Of a stretch of DNA of 50,450 nt, positions 18,074 through 26,710 are shown in pieces. The DNA comes from an uncultured Candidatus Actinomarina sp. Its GTDB lineage: Bacteria; Actinomycetota; Acidimicrobiia; Actinomarinales; Actinomarinaceae. The translations under genes were made by a program, and so were the position numbers. Below the pieces are notes generated by a model. The model was not told where the DNA came from. It saw nothing but the letters and a program-made list of their open reading frames with translations, and searched no databases. The stretch lies in the NCBI GenBank assembly GCA_902521955.1, contig CABYTP010000001.1, forward strand, positions 82,097 to 132,546, written 5' to 3'. The first letter of the stretch is position 1. Each line of letters opens with the position of its first letter.

Positions 18074-19120
18074 ATGAGAATTGAAGACGAAATAAAATTA
18101 ACTTTTGACGATGTCTTGATAAGACCTAAAAGAAGTACCTTGATATCAAGGTCTGAAGTTCATCTTGAACGATCTTTTAAATTTAAACATACAGAGTCAA
18201 TATGGAATGGTGTTCCGATTATATCGGCAAATATGGATACAACAGGAACATTTGAAACCGCTATATCACTCCAAAAACATAAAATGATTACTGCCATTCA
18301 CAAATTCTATACTGTTGATGATTGGAAGAATAATATTTCCAAATTAGATCCTAACTACATAGCTGTAACTGTTGGACAATCAGATGAGGATTTAGAGTTA
18401 GCTAGAAATATTTTTAATCTTAATAATGAAATTAAATTTTTGTGTATTGATGTAGCTAATGGTTATCGGGAAGACTTTATTAATGCTGTTAAAAAATATA
18501 GAGTCACATTTAATGAAAAAATTATTATAGCTGGAAACGTAGCCACAAGGGAAATGACAGAAGCTTTGATACTTGCTGGTGCAGACATTGTAAAGATTGG
18601 AATTGGCCCCGGTTCTGTTTGCACTACTAGAAGTGTTGCAGGGGTAGGGTATCCTCAACTCTCGTCTATATCAGAGTGTTCCGATGCTGCTCATGGATTA
18701 GGTGGACATGTAATGGCTGATGGTGGATGTAAATTTCCAGGAGATGTTTCAAAAGCTTTTGGTGCAGGAGCAGATTTTGTTATGTTGGGAGGCATGTTTG
18801 CTGGCCATGAAGAATCTGGTGGGGAATTAGTTTCTGATGATGATGGAGTTATGTATAAAGATTTTTATGGAATGTCTTCAACCAAAGCACAGCAAACATA
18901 TTATGGAGATTTAGCAGAACACAGAGCTCCTGAAGGAAAAAAAGTAAGATTAAAGTTTAAAGGGCCTATTGATACAACAATACAGTCAATTCTCGGAGGA
19001 GTCCGCTCAGCATGTTCATATGTCGGAGCAAAAACCCTAAAAGATCTTCCAAAATGTACAACTTTTATAAGAGTAACTCAAACTACCAATGAAATATTTA
19101 CAACATTTGAAAATCATTGA
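18074..19120 (+). CDS. guaC: GMP reductase
   Basis: The 348-residue TIM-barrel enzyme converts GMP to IMP and ammonia with NADPH. The flexible active-site loop GPGSVCTTR places the nucleophile at Cys183. The segment [35 protein letters not shown] is characteristic of GuaC rather than IMP dehydrogenase, and no CBS domains are present. Length matches the E. coli type. It opens a plus-strand run with a glutaredoxin (TTGA overlap) and a cation transporter. Confidence 0.95.
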   Translation: MRIEDEIKLTFDDVLIRPKRSTLISRSEVHLERSFKFKHTESIWNGVPIISANMDTTGTFETAISLQKHKMITAIHKFYTVDDWKNNISKLDPNYIAVTVGQSDEDLELARNIFNLNNEIKFLCIDVANGYREDFINAVKKYRVTFNEKIIIAGNVATREMTEALILAGADIVKIGIGPGSVCTTRSVAGVGYPQLSSISECSDAAHGLGGHVMADGGCKFPGDVSKAFGAGADFVMLGGMFAGHEESGGELVSDDDGVMYKDFYGMSSTKAQQTYYGDLAEHRAPEGKKVRLKFKGPIDTTIQSILGGVRSACSYVGAKTLKDLPKCTTFIRVTQTTNEIFTTFENH

Positions 19121-19344
19121 AAGTAAAAATCTACACTAAAGATAATTGCATTTGGTGTGACAGAGCAAAGGGACTTTTAAATGCACATTCAATTGACTTC
19201 AATGAAGTTGACTTGTCTAATGATATTGAACGGCAAAATTTCTATAAAAAAATAGGAGATAATGTAAAAACAGTTCCTCAGGTTTATATTGACGATAAAA
19301 GAATTGGGGGATATCCACAATTAAAGGAATGGTTGAATGAGTAA
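19117..19344 (+). CDS. Glutaredoxin
   Basis: The 75-residue thioredoxin-fold protein has the dithiol active site C-I-W-C (Cys11, Cys14), the cis-proline segment TVPQVYID and the GGYPQL glutathione-binding turn. It reduces disulfides using glutathione, mycothiol or an equivalent thiol. The start is TTG 19117 inside the guaC stop (TTGA); it gives exactly the canonical N-terminus, with no closer ATG. The C-terminus overlaps the CDF gene by eight bases. Confidence 0.93.
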   Translation: MKVKIYTKDNCIWCDRAKGLLNAHSIDFNEVDLSNDIERQNFYKKIGDNVKTVPQVYIDDKRIGGYPQLKEWLNE

Positions 19345-20236
19345 TCAGGATTCAGCCAAAACTGTTTTTCTTGCTTTGTCAGTCAATTTTTTTATTGGAG
19401 TAATAAAATCTTTTGTGGCAGTAATTACAAGTTCAAGTGCTATGTTTTCTGAAGCGGTCCATTCTTTTGTTGACTCATTTAATCAATTTTTATTATGGTT
19501 TGGTATCAAACAATCTAAAAAAAGCAATCCAAAACTTTATCCACTAGGAAGAGGTAAAGAAGAATATTTTTGGACACTTGTTGTAGCTGTATTAATTTTT
19601 ACAATTGGTGGGTTGGTGTCTCTTGAACATGGTATTGAGGCTCTGAGTCATCCTAAAAAATTAGATAATCTATTTATCTCAATTTCAATACTGTCGGTAT
19701 CGATTGTATTAGAATCGTATGTTTTAGTTAAAGCCGTGAAGAAATTAAGAAAAAACAGAGATACAAAATCGATATTAAAACTATTAAAACAATCAAATGA
19801 TGGACCTTTAATTGCTATAGTAGTTGAAGATTTTGCAGCAACATTGGGTTTAATATTTGCGCTTATTGGTACGTTACTAACTTTCTTTACTGGCAATTCC
19901 TTTTATGATGCTGCTAGTGCAATATTAATTGGTATTTTATTAATGATTTCTGGTCTTTTCTTAGGTTACGAAATGAAACATTTAATAACTGGTGAAACTG
20001 TAAATGTAAAGATTTCAAATGTCCTTCAATCAGAAATTAATAAATTTGATAAAGTTAAGAAAATAATCAAAACAAATTTAGTATCAGTCGGTGCTGATAA
20101 ATATTTGGCAATTGTTCATATTGATTATCTTGATTCATTAACCGATATTGAAATTGTAGAACTAAATAGGAAAATACAAACACAAGTAATAGATATTGAA
20201 CCTAGATTTTTACACTTATACTTAATCCCTGCTTAA
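19337..20236 (+). CDS. Cation diffusion facilitator family transporter
   Basis: The 299-residue protein has about six transmembrane helices followed by a cytosolic C-terminal domain, the CDF layout for proton-coupled efflux of Zn, Mn or Fe. In helix 2 the metal motif is HSFVD (His42, Asp46). In helix 5 the usual HxxxD or DxxxD is replaced by a Glu164-Asp165 pair, as in the SLC30A9-like clade. Metal specificity cannot be read. It overlaps the glutaredoxin gene, and msrB follows by eight bases, so a redox or metal-stress unit is possible. Confidence 0.9.
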   Translation: MSNQDSAKTVFLALSVNFFIGVIKSFVAVITSSSAMFSEAVHSFVDSFNQFLLWFGIKQSKKSNPKLYPLGRGKEEYFWTLVVAVLIFTIGGLVSLEHGIEALSHPKKLDNLFISISILSVSIVLESYVLVKAVKKLRKNRDTKSILKLLKQSNDGPLIAIVVEDFAATLGLIFALIGTLLTFFTGNSFYDAASAILIGILLMISGLFLGYEMKHLITGETVNVKISNVLQSEINKFDKVKKIIKTNLVSVGADKYLAIVHIDYLDSLTDIEIVELNRKIQTQVIDIEPRFLHLYLIPA

Positions 20237-20244
20237 ATAAAAAC

Positions 20245-20616
20245 ATGGAAGTTAAAAAAAATCATTTATCAGATGAACAACTAGAGGTTACTCAAAACTG
20301 TGGAACGGAGCCTCCATTTTCTGGAAAATTACTTAATGAAAAAAGAGAGGGAACGTATTTGTGTGTTGTTTGCAGGGAAACCTTGTTTGAGTCTAATACA
20401 AAGTTTGAATCAGGTTCTGGATGGCCAAGTTTTTTTGATGCAATAGAACATAAAATAAACCGAAAAAAAGATTTTTCGCATGGAATGGTGAGAATCGAAA
20501 TAACATGTGCTTTTTGCCGCGCACACCTAGGTCATGTTTTCAATGATGGACCCGCACCTTCTGGCCAGCGATATTGTGTAAATTCACTAAGTATGGAGTT
20601 TTTACCAAATGAATAA
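20245..20616 (+). CDS. msrB: Peptide-methionine (R)-S-oxide reductase
   Basis: The 123-residue enzyme reduces the R epimer of methionine sulfoxide in proteins. The structural zinc is bound by Cys40, Cys43, Cys88 and Cys91; the catalytic residue is Cys111 in RYCVNS, with GSGWPSF and GHVFNDGP also conserved. No signal peptide is present, so it is cytosolic. It overlaps the following DCC-family gene by eight bases, in a run with other thiol-redox genes. Confidence 0.96.
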   Translation: MEVKKNHLSDEQLEVTQNCGTEPPFSGKLLNEKREGTYLCVVCRETLFESNTKFESGSGWPSFFDAIEHKINRKKDFSHGMVRIEITCAFCRAHLGHVFNDGPAPSGQRYCVNSLSMEFLPNE

Positions 20617-20911
20617 AGTATATGTTGATCAAAACTGTTCTATATGTTCATCCTATGGTGAGTGGATAAGTAAACAAAATAATCAACTAGTGATTGAAAG
20701 TCATGAAATGCTATCTAGACAAGAGTATGAATTAGATACCTTAGTTTTTAAGACATCTTCAAAAAATTATTATTATTCAGATGCCGTAATTATGTCAATC
20801 GCTTCATTAGGGAAATTTTATAAGCTTATTTATATTCTTAAAATATTTCCTAAAAAACTTCGAGATTATGTCTATAAAGTGCTTTCTAAAAATAGATATT
20901 TATTTAATTGA
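20609..20911 (+). CDS. DCC-family (DUF393) thiol-disulfide oxidoreductase-like protein
   Basis: The 100-residue protein begins with '[10 protein letters not shown]', the CxxC-bearing start of the DCC family (usually YDGxCxxC). A later '[17 protein letters not shown]' matches the family's central segment (S-A-hydrophobic). It is somewhat shorter and more divergent than typical members; the canonical Asp-Gly before the cysteines is Asp-Gln here. A redox role is assumed from the family only. It lies between msrB and a small membrane protein with short overlaps on both sides. Confidence 0.78.
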   Translation: MNKVYVDQNCSICSSYGEWISKQNNQLVIESHEMLSRQEYELDTLVFKTSSKNYYYSDAVIMSIASLGKFYKLIYILKIFPKKLRDYVYKVLSKNRYLFN

Positions 20912-21126
20912 AATATATAAACAAACTTAAACAAAACAAACTGTTTCGAGCTTTTATCATTTTTTCAATTTTTCGTTTTTTCTATGGATTCTTTATACTT
21001 TTCACTTCCTATTTAATTACAACAAGTTTTGATGATGGCTTATTAATAACTGCTGGATTTTTATTAGTAAGTGTTTTTACTTCGAGAGTATTATTTAAGA
21101 AGTTTAAATTAAAATTTAATCTCTAA
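20908..21126 (+). CDS. Small two-helix membrane protein, function unknown
   Basis: The 72-residue product has two hydrophobic helices (about 14-38 and 45-62) and a basic C-terminus. The start is TTG 20908, overlapping the preceding stop (TTGA); no other start fits. It overlaps the convergent yajQ by 11 bases. No family is recognised. Tight coupling to the DCC-family gene suggests it is real and may work with it at the membrane. Confidence 0.55.
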   Translation: MKYINKLKQNKLFRAFIIFSIFRFFYGFFILFTSYLITTSFDDGLLITAGFLLVSVFTSRVLFKKFKLKFNL

Positions 21127-21598
21127 AATTACCAAAATTTAATGGAGTTTCTAAATTTGAATCTTTAATCAGCGTAATTGCTTCTTGTAAATCATCTCTT
21201 TTTTTGCTTGTTACCCTTATAGTTTCATTTTGATAAGAACATTGAATTTTTTTATTACTTTTCTTTAATAATGTAATTATTTCTTTTGAAGTTGATTGGT
21301 CTATTCCTGATTTTAAATTATAAGTTCGTTTTACTTCAGATGGTAACGTTTCATCCTTTGCATCTCCTAAAAATTTTATAGAAACACTTCTTTTTACAAA
21401 CTTTTCTTTCAATACCTGTTCAGCAGCAAGCATTCTATCTAAAGTGCTACTTTTTAATAAAATGGAATTTTCCATTAAACTTATCGATGTTTTCGTATCT
21501 CTAAAGTCGTATCTATTAGATATTTCCCTATGACACTGGTCAACAGCGTTAGTTACTTCTTGCTTGTTGAATTCTGAAGATATATCAAATGTTGCCAT
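21116..21598 (-). CDS. yajQ: YajQ-family (UPF0234) nucleotide-binding protein
   Basis: The 160-residue protein begins MATFDISSEF and contains 'AVDQCHREISNRYDF', then 'SKKRDDLQEAI', all typical of YajQ. The family has two ferredoxin-like folds and binds nucleotides or RNA; a cyclic-di-GMP receptor role is known in some proteobacteria. Length is standard. It is the last gene of a minus-strand trio trmL-crcB-yajQ and overlaps the convergent small membrane gene at its 3' end. Confidence 0.95.
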   Translation of the reverse strand: MATFDISSEFNKQEVTNAVDQCHREISNRYDFRDTKTSISLMENSILLKSSTLDRMLAAEQVLKEKFVKRSVSIKFLGDAKDETLPSEVKRTYNLKSGIDQSTSKEIITLLKKSNKKIQCSYQNETIRVTSKKRDDLQEAITLIKDSNLETPLNFGNFRD

Positions 21599-21611
21599 AT
21601 TTGTACTATAA

Positions 21612-21977
21612 CTATTTTAGAATTCTATTAGCTAAAATCATCCCTGCAAATGCTAATAATACAGATAGCACTAACGATAAAAGTATATAAATTAACGACT
21701 GTAAATTACTTTCATTTTGTAGATTTATTACATCATAAGAAAATTGAGAGAAAGTTGTAAATCCACCAAGAACTCCAGCAAGAAAAAAAATATTAAAATA
21801 TTCACTTTTATCTTTTGCAATAATAATAAAGAAGCCAAATAAAAACGAACCTATTGTATTTACTAAAAGAGTACCAATGTGATTAAACGTGTATATTTGG
21901 GATATTAAGTTAACTAAATATCTAAGAAGTGATCCAATTCCTCCTCCAAAAAAAACCAGTAAACTATTAATTAACAT
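21612..21977 (-). CDS. crcB: Fluoride channel CrcB/Fluc
   Basis: The 121-residue protein has four transmembrane helices and the Fluc motifs GGGIGSLLRY, GTLLVNTIGSFLFG and GGFTTFSQFSYD (the Phe/Thr-Ser fluoride track and sodium-binding region). Fluc channels are dual-topology dimers that expel fluoride. Only one copy is visible, so it would be a homodimer. It overlaps trmL by 11 bases. No fluoride riboswitch is visible upstream. Confidence 0.95.
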   Translation of the reverse strand: MLINSLLVFFGGGIGSLLRYLVNLISQIYTFNHIGTLLVNTIGSFLFGFFIIIAKDKSEYFNIFFLAGVLGGFTTFSQFSYDVINLQNESNLQSLIYILLSLVLSVLLAFAGMILANRILK

Positions 21978-22410
21978 TATGTTGTCTTATTGCTTCATAC
22001 ATTACAATGCTGACTGAGTTTGCTAAGTTTATGCTTCTAGAGTTAGATTGCATAGGAATTGTAAGTTGATCATACTTATTTCTAATGTCATCTGGTAGTC
22101 CAACTGATTCCGGACCAAATATTAGAAAATCATACATGTTCAAACTTGAATTCCAGTATGGCTCTGTTGCTTTTGAGGTAAGGCTACATAGCTTAGCCCC
22201 TTTATTCATATCAATAAATTCTTCCCATGTTTCATAGGTTTTAGCAGCTGCTAAGTCATGATAATCTAGACCCGCTCTTCTAATTTTATTTTCTTGCATA
22301 TTAAATCCAAATGGCTTTACAAAATTAACAGGAACACCAGAATTAGCTGAAAGCCTTATTATTGCTCCTACATTTCCTGCTATTTCCGGGCTGTAAACAA
22401 CAATTTCCAT
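21967..22410 (-). CDS. trmL: tRNA (cytidine/uridine-2'-O-)-methyltransferase TrmL
   Basis: The 147-residue SPOUT-fold enzyme 2'-O-methylates the wobble nucleotide of leucine tRNAs. Its knot motifs are GNVGAIIRL, FGPESVGLPDD and MQSNSRSINLANSVSIVMYEA. Length is typical of TrmL rather than the longer TrmH. Two tRNA-Leu genes, its expected class of substrate, are in the same window. A perfect TATAAT lies six bases upstream of the start. Confidence 0.94.
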   Translation of the reverse strand: MEIVVYSPEIAGNVGAIIRLSANSGVPVNFVKPFGFNMQENKIRRAGLDYHDLAAAKTYETWEEFIDMNKGAKLCSLTSKATEPYWNSSLNMYDFLIFGPESVGLPDDIRNKYDQLTIPMQSNSRSINLANSVSIVMYEAIRQHNVN

Positions 22411-22416
22411 TATCTA

Positions 22417-22422
22417 ATTATA
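22417..22422 (-). promoter_or_regulatory. -10 element for trmL-crcB-yajQ
   Basis: On the minus strand TATAAT is followed by six bases and then the trmL ATG, implying a leaderless transcript. The divergent acyltransferase promoter lies about 27 bases away in the same 50-base spacer. Confidence 0.5.
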
Positions 22423-22448
22423 TTGGTATTTAACTTACTTGAGCTATG

Positions 22449-22454
22449 TAAAAT
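22449..22454 (+). promoter_or_regulatory. -10-like element for the acyltransferase gene
   Basis: TAAAAT is followed by six bases and GTG 22461, repeating the spacing seen at polA, der, pyrG and others. No clear -35 is visible. Confidence 0.35.
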
Positions 22455-22460
22455 ATTTAT

Positions 22461-24029
22461 GTGAGAGAAATTACAAAATTATTTATACCAAGTTTTAAGT
22501 CACTCAGATATGTTTTTAATGAGACAAATAAAACTTCTATTTCTAGAGAGAGATTTATTGATTTTTTAAAAACATTTGGTTTACTGCTACTGGTTATTAA
22601 TTCTTTTTCTTTTTTAGATATTAATTATTCAGGAGGAGAGTACTTAATAATTAACAATTCATACATCTCATCTAATATCACAATTATTACATGGTTTACG
22701 GTTGGATTACCTATATTTATATTCTCTATGGGGTTTACCAATTTGATTGCTTGGTATTCTAATGTTGGTAGAGACGGCAGCCAATGGAATTATTTAGTCG
22801 ATAGAATAAATAGTTTATTAGGCCCAGTTTTAGTTTTAATTTTTTCTGTTTCTATAGTTCTTAATGTTTTACTAAGAACTAACTTAATACCAAATTATCT
22901 TACTACTAAAGAAGATGGTGTAATTTCATTAGTTGAATTTACTTTATGGCCACTTTGGTTAGTTTCAATTTATATGGTTATGGTTATGTTCGCTCCGCTA
23001 ACAATATACCTTCATAAAAAATATCCTTATTTAACCTTGTTGGTATTTGGGTTAGCTACTTTTTTTATTGATATCATTGAAGTACCAATCAATTATTCCT
23101 ATATTCAGGTATTTAATTATCTTTTCTTTTGGTTGACCATACACCAGTTGGGCTATTTCTATGCAGATGGAAAAATACAGATTTTAAATAAAAGAATTTA
23201 TTTTATGTTGGCTTTACTTCTTTACGGGTTTCTTTATTACCAAGTAATTTTTAACAATATTTTATTAAATTTTGCTAATTACAGATTAAATTCAATTGGT
23301 AATGAAGACCCACCATCAGCATATTATCTAGTTGTTTCTTTAGCCTTTATATTTTTCTTAATTTCACTTCAGACTTATATTGACAAATTATTAAACAACA
23401 GAAAAGTTTGGCTTATTTTCTCTCACGTTCACTCAAATATATACACAATATACTTATGGCATCTTATTTCATTAATCGTTGTTCTCTTATTTAACTTAAA
23501 CCCGCTGAATGTAATATTTATACATTTATTAGTTACGTTTGTGTTTGGCAATTATGAAAGATTTCAATTCAATCTTTCTCCAAATCTAGTCCAAAGAGTA
23601 AATCCTCTTCAACCATGGCCAACACCTATAAAAGCAAGATTTTCATTAAATAACTTTAGCCTTGCATGGGTTTCAACATTTTTAATTCTTTTGGGAATTA
23701 TTCATCTGACTCTTGGTGGGATTGGTCAAGACGGCTTCTTTAATATTAGAGAATTTTATTTTTTAAGAAGTAATACGTTTGAAGGTATAGGAAGAATTTT
23801 AATTGGTGTTTTGTTGTTAAACACCACAGTGAGGGGATCAGAATACAAAAATAAATTATTATTATTGGCAGCATTTTTCATGATTATAGCCATGTTTACA
23901 AGACAATTAATTGATGAATCTATTACTAATTTTGAATATGTATTTACAATTTCTATAGTTATTTATTTTCTTTATTTACTCATACCAAAAAGTAACTATA
24001 AATTATCCTCTAAGGTCAAATCATTGTGA
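22461..24029 (+). CDS. Acyltransferase-3-like multi-pass membrane protein
   Basis: The 522-residue protein has about 12 to 14 hydrophobic segments. Near residue 29 it has 'RERFIDFLKTFGLLLLVINSF', which resembles the start of the acyltransferase-3 (OafA/WecH-like) domain, although the catalytic His normally present in the first helix is not evident. 'WPLWLVSIYMVMVMFAPL' also fits the family. It would modify a cell-surface lipid or glycan at the membrane. GTG start; the stop overlaps the next permease-like gene (GTGA). The class is likely and the substrate unknown. Confidence 0.65.
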   Translation: MREITKLFIPSFKSLRYVFNETNKTSISRERFIDFLKTFGLLLLVINSFSFLDINYSGGEYLIINNSYISSNITIITWFTVGLPIFIFSMGFTNLIAWYSNVGRDGSQWNYLVDRINSLLGPVLVLIFSVSIVLNVLLRTNLIPNYLTTKEDGVISLVEFTLWPLWLVSIYMVMVMFAPLTIYLHKKYPYLTLLVFGLATFFIDIIEVPINYSYIQVFNYLFFWLTIHQLGYFYADGKIQILNKRIYFMLALLLYGFLYYQVIFNNILLNFANYRLNSIGNEDPPSAYYLVVSLAFIFFLISLQTYIDKLLNNRKVWLIFSHVHSNIYTIYLWHLISLIVVLLFNLNPLNVIFIHLLVTFVFGNYERFQFNLSPNLVQRVNPLQPWPTPIKARFSLNNFSLAWVSTFLILLGIIHLTLGGIGQDGFFNIREFYFLRSNTFEGIGRILIGVLLLNTTVRGSEYKNKLLLLAAFFMIIAMFTRQLIDESITNFEYVFTISIVIYFLYLLIPKSNYKLSSKVKSL

Positions 24030-25057
24030 ATTTACCTAAAGGAGAAACCAGACAAGAGCTCTTAAATAGGGCATTTCTGTATGTTTTATTTATAGCTATC
24101 TCTGTGCTGATTTTTTTAAGAGTTAAATCCTTACTATTCGATCTATTTGTAGCTATAGTTTTAGCCGCTTTAGCCGAGCCGGTTGTCTATAGGCTATCTA
24201 AAAAAGTTAATAGAAAAGCTTCTGCTTTTATAGCTGTATCAATGATTTTACTATTGATCGGTGCTACTTTTTTTTCAATAATACCAATCATGGTTCAAGA
24301 AATTTATTTTCTTTCATCACAAATTCCTACTTACTTTGATAATTTTATAAATTACCTTAATGTTGAGGGATTTGCAGTTTCTAGTCAGTCATTAGATTTA
24401 GAATCACAATTTAATTCACTTATAAAAGATTACGGAAGCACAGTAGGTTCAAGTGTAGTTTTTGCTGGTCAAGGTTTATTGAGAACTCTTGGACACATTT
24501 TTATTATTTTCTTTTTTACGTATTATTTGATAAGTGAAGGTGATGGTTGGAGAGTAAAACTTAAAGAATCACTACCTGAAAACTTATCAAATTCTATTGA
24601 CCAGGTTTGGACCATTGGGGTCTCAAAAGCTGGTGGATTTATTGTTGCAAAATTTATACTAGGAATATTAGCAAGCATAGTCTTGTCTCTCGCCTTTTTA
24701 TTAATTGGACTACCTTCGCCAATAGCACTTGGTGTTTCTGCTGGAATTTTATCACAACTCATACCAGTTGTTGGGACCTTTTTAGGTGGATTAGTACCTT
24801 TTATTGCTTCTATTTCATTAGGTACTACTTCAATGATTGCAACTGTTGGCGTTTTATTAATCTATCAAGTTATTGAAAACTACTTTATAAGTCCTAGGGT
24901 AACTAAATCAACTATGGAAATACATCCAGCAGTTGCTGTATTTTCAACACTTTTTGGAGCGTATACTCTGGGTGGTGTTGGTGCTATATTAGCTCTTCCT
25001 GTTGCTGCAACAGTACAAGGTGTTCTTGGAATAATATTAAATAACAGAAAGAATTAA
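24026..25057 (+). CDS. AI-2E/PerM family membrane transporter
   Basis: The 343-residue protein has about seven or eight transmembrane helices with the family's charged central section (about 90-140). Diagnostic C-terminal motifs are LGVSAGILSQLIPVVGTFLGG, YQVIENYFISPRVTKSTMEIHP and GGVGAILALPVAATVQ. Members export AI-2 or act as Na+/H+ antiporters; which applies here is unknown. GTG 24026 overlaps the acyltransferase stop (GTGA). It is followed seven bases later by a small membrane protein. Confidence 0.9.
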   Translation: MNLPKGETRQELLNRAFLYVLFIAISVLIFLRVKSLLFDLFVAIVLAALAEPVVYRLSKKVNRKASAFIAVSMILLLIGATFFSIIPIMVQEIYFLSSQIPTYFDNFINYLNVEGFAVSSQSLDLESQFNSLIKDYGSTVGSSVVFAGQGLLRTLGHIFIIFFFTYYLISEGDGWRVKLKESLPENLSNSIDQVWTIGVSKAGGFIVAKFILGILASIVLSLAFLLIGLPSPIALGVSAGILSQLIPVVGTFLGGLVPFIASISLGTTSMIATVGVLLIYQVIENYFISPRVTKSTMEIHPAVAVFSTLFGAYTLGGVGAILALPVAATVQGVLGIILNNRKN

Positions 25058-25063
25058 ATTTAT

Positions 25064-25348
25064 ATGTTTAATTTACCTACTTCCGCAATAAAAGCTTTAG
25101 ATAGTCTTCTTGAACATATTCAGGAAGAAACAGTTGAGCCTATTGAAGAGTCAATAAAGGGACTAAAGAAAAATTTTAAAGCTGGGAATTATCTTGCTAT
25201 ATCTACTCTTTTTATTCTCATTGGAGCTTCTATGGTTTCAAGTCAAGCATTTGAGGGTCAATTTTTTATTCAAGCACTCATATATTTTTCCTTCGCTCTA
25301 TTAGCATTATTAAGTTTCGGTATAATTGTTTGGAGGATTTTGAAATGA
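25064..25348 (+). CDS. Small two-helix membrane protein, function unknown
   Basis: The 94-residue product has a helical, acidic N-terminal 40 residues and two transmembrane helices (about 45-62 and 70-90). Its layout resembles actinobacterial proteins annotated as phage-holin-superfamily or Act-holin-like, which are housekeeping membrane proteins. The stop overlaps the next small ORF (ATGA), so a coupled unit is likely. No function is assigned. Confidence 0.6.
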   Translation: MFNLPTSAIKALDSLLEHIQEETVEPIEESIKGLKKNFKAGNYLAISTLFILIGASMVSSQAFEGQFFIQALIYFSFALLALLSFGIIVWRILK

Positions 25349-25500
25349 GTTCTTTTTCAGAAAATTATGATAATTTAAAAAATGAATTAAATAAAGATCA
25401 ATCCAAATTGATATCTCTTTTATTCTTTGGAATTATATTGGGAAGAGTTTACGAAAAGTTTTTAAAGATAAAAAAGTCAATAAATAGAAGATTTAAATGA
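25345..25500 (+). CDS. Small membrane-associated protein, 51 residues
   Basis: ATG 25345 overlaps the preceding stop (ATGA) and the ORF ends TGA 25498-25500, itself overlapping the next start. The product has a charged N-terminal 20 residues, one short hydrophobic helix (KLISLLFFGIILG, about 21-33) and a very basic C-terminus. Being flanked on both sides by four-base overlaps is the main evidence that it is translated. The family is unrecognised. Confidence 0.5.
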   Translation: MSSFSENYDNLKNELNKDQSKLISLLFFGIILGRVYEKFLKIKKSINRRFK

Positions 25501-25586
25501 GTAAAAATACACAAAAGATAATAGTTATTATTGTTTCGTCGGCAATGGTTATAACTCTATTGTTACCTCTTTTATCAGCATTATAA
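25497..25586 (+). CDS. Single-helix membrane micropeptide, 29 residues
   Basis: ATG 25497 overlaps the previous stop and TAA 25584-25586 lies one base before the trmI start. The peptide is a short basic N-terminus followed by one transmembrane helix (about 8-27). Similar tiny single-pass proteins occur near the same locus in actinobacteria, though I cannot verify homology. The tight fit between two genes supports it. Confidence 0.45.
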   Translation: MSKNTQKIIVIIVSSAMVITLLLPLLSAL

Positions 25587-25587
25587 A

Positions 25588-26364
25588 TTGAGCTTAGATA
25601 ATAAATTAGTAGTAGTAAAAACTTCTAAAAGTAAATACCTAGCTGTAATAGACGTAGAAAAAGAATTTATTACTAATGAAGGAAAATTTTCTTTTTCAGT
25701 TATTACAAACATTCCTTCTAAAGTTCAATCTTCAACTGGTGTTGAATTCAAAATTTATCACCCAACATATAAAGAATTTGTACTTTTGATGAAGAGGGGC
25801 CCACAAATAATTTATCCAAAAGATATTGGGCAAATTATTTTAGAAGCTGACATTCATAAATACAGTAATGTTCTAGAAATAGGAACTGGGTCTGGAGCGC
25901 TGACTTTATATTTACTGAACATAATAGGAACAGGAGGTTCGTTAATTTCATTAGATGTCAGTAAAAAAAACCAAAGAAGAGCAAAAAAAACTATAGACAG
26001 ATATATGTCTACTAATGATTTTAAAAATAATTACAACCTTGACTTCATTACGTCTAGCTTGGTGGATTTTAACTATAAAGAATATGCTGAAGTAATTGAT
26101 ACAGTAGTTACAGATGTTCCTGAACCATGGGAATTTTTTGTAAATAACACTATTACTAAAGATTTGAAATGGGTGTCGTATCTTCCCTCCATAAGTCAAA
26201 TAACTAAATTCAATGAAGTTTTAATAGATAATAAATTTGAAAATATTGAAGTTAAAGAAGTTATTCTTAGGGATTGGGTTGTTGATAAAAAAATAGTTAG
26301 GCCAAGTAATAAACTTGTGTCTCATACTGGATTTATAATTTCTGGACGTTATATAAAATATTAA
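25588..26364 (+). CDS. trmI: tRNA (adenine-58-N1)-methyltransferase
   Basis: The 258-residue AdoMet enzyme methylates A58 in the T-loop. The N-terminal beta domain leads to 'KRGPQIIYPKDIGQII', the classic TrmI segment, then the AdoMet motif LEIGTGSGALTLYL and 'VTDVPEPWEF' (motif IV equivalent, DxPxPW). TTG 25588 is used; the N-terminus fits and no ATG lies nearby. In other actinobacteria trmI stands next to the Pup-proteasome cluster. The 3' end overlaps the convergent ferredoxin gene by four bases. Confidence 0.9.
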   Translation: MSLDNKLVVVKTSKSKYLAVIDVEKEFITNEGKFSFSVITNIPSKVQSSTGVEFKIYHPTYKEFVLLMKRGPQIIYPKDIGQIILEADIHKYSNVLEIGTGSGALTLYLLNIIGTGGSLISLDVSKKNQRRAKKTIDRYMSTNDFKNNYNLDFITSSLVDFNYKEYAEVIDTVVTDVPEPWEFFVNNTITKDLKWVSYLPSISQITKFNEVLIDNKFENIEVKEVILRDWVVDKKIVRPSNKLVSHTGFIISGRYIKY

Positions 26365-26606
26365 GGTTCAATCATAATGCACTCACCAGGGCATTCTTCA
26401 GCTGACTCAACTACAGCTTCTTCTTGTCCTTTTGGTACATTTGCTAGTCCTTCTGCGCCGCCAACATTACCGTTTTCTTCAGAGAATATTTTGTCACCTT
26501 CTTTTACATAAAACAGTCCATCGTCTAAACCGACAAAAACATCGGGAGCTATTTCTTCACAAAGGCCATCACCTGTGCATAAATCTTGATCAATCCAAAC
26601 TTTCAT
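26361..26606 (-). CDS. Ferredoxin, probably [3Fe-4S]-type
   Basis: The 81-residue acidic protein begins 'KVWIDQDLCTGDGLC' with Cys10-x5-Cys16 and ends with Cys72-Pro and Cys76. Ala20-Pro follows where a four-cluster ferredoxin would have Cys-Pro, so a three-iron cluster is the simplest reading. It is an electron carrier; small ferredoxins of this kind often serve cytochrome P450s, but no partner is visible. A TAATAT-like -10 lies at 26614-26619, seven bases before the start. Confidence 0.88.
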   Translation of the reverse strand: MKVWIDQDLCTGDGLCEEIAPDVFVGLDDGLFYVKEGDKIFSEENGNVGGAEGLANVPKGQEEAVVESAEECPGECIMIEP

Positions 26607-26710
26607 AATGTATATATTACAATAATGTTGACTTAGTATTAATTTTAAAATAGAAAAATTTTTGATATCGGGTGTTTTGTTAAAAGAAAAAGGTGTAATT
26701 AACGTAATTT

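Noticed and set aside
25064-25348. Prophage holin
   Set aside because: The topology resembles holin-superfamily annotations, but no endolysin, phage structural gene or attachment site is nearby.
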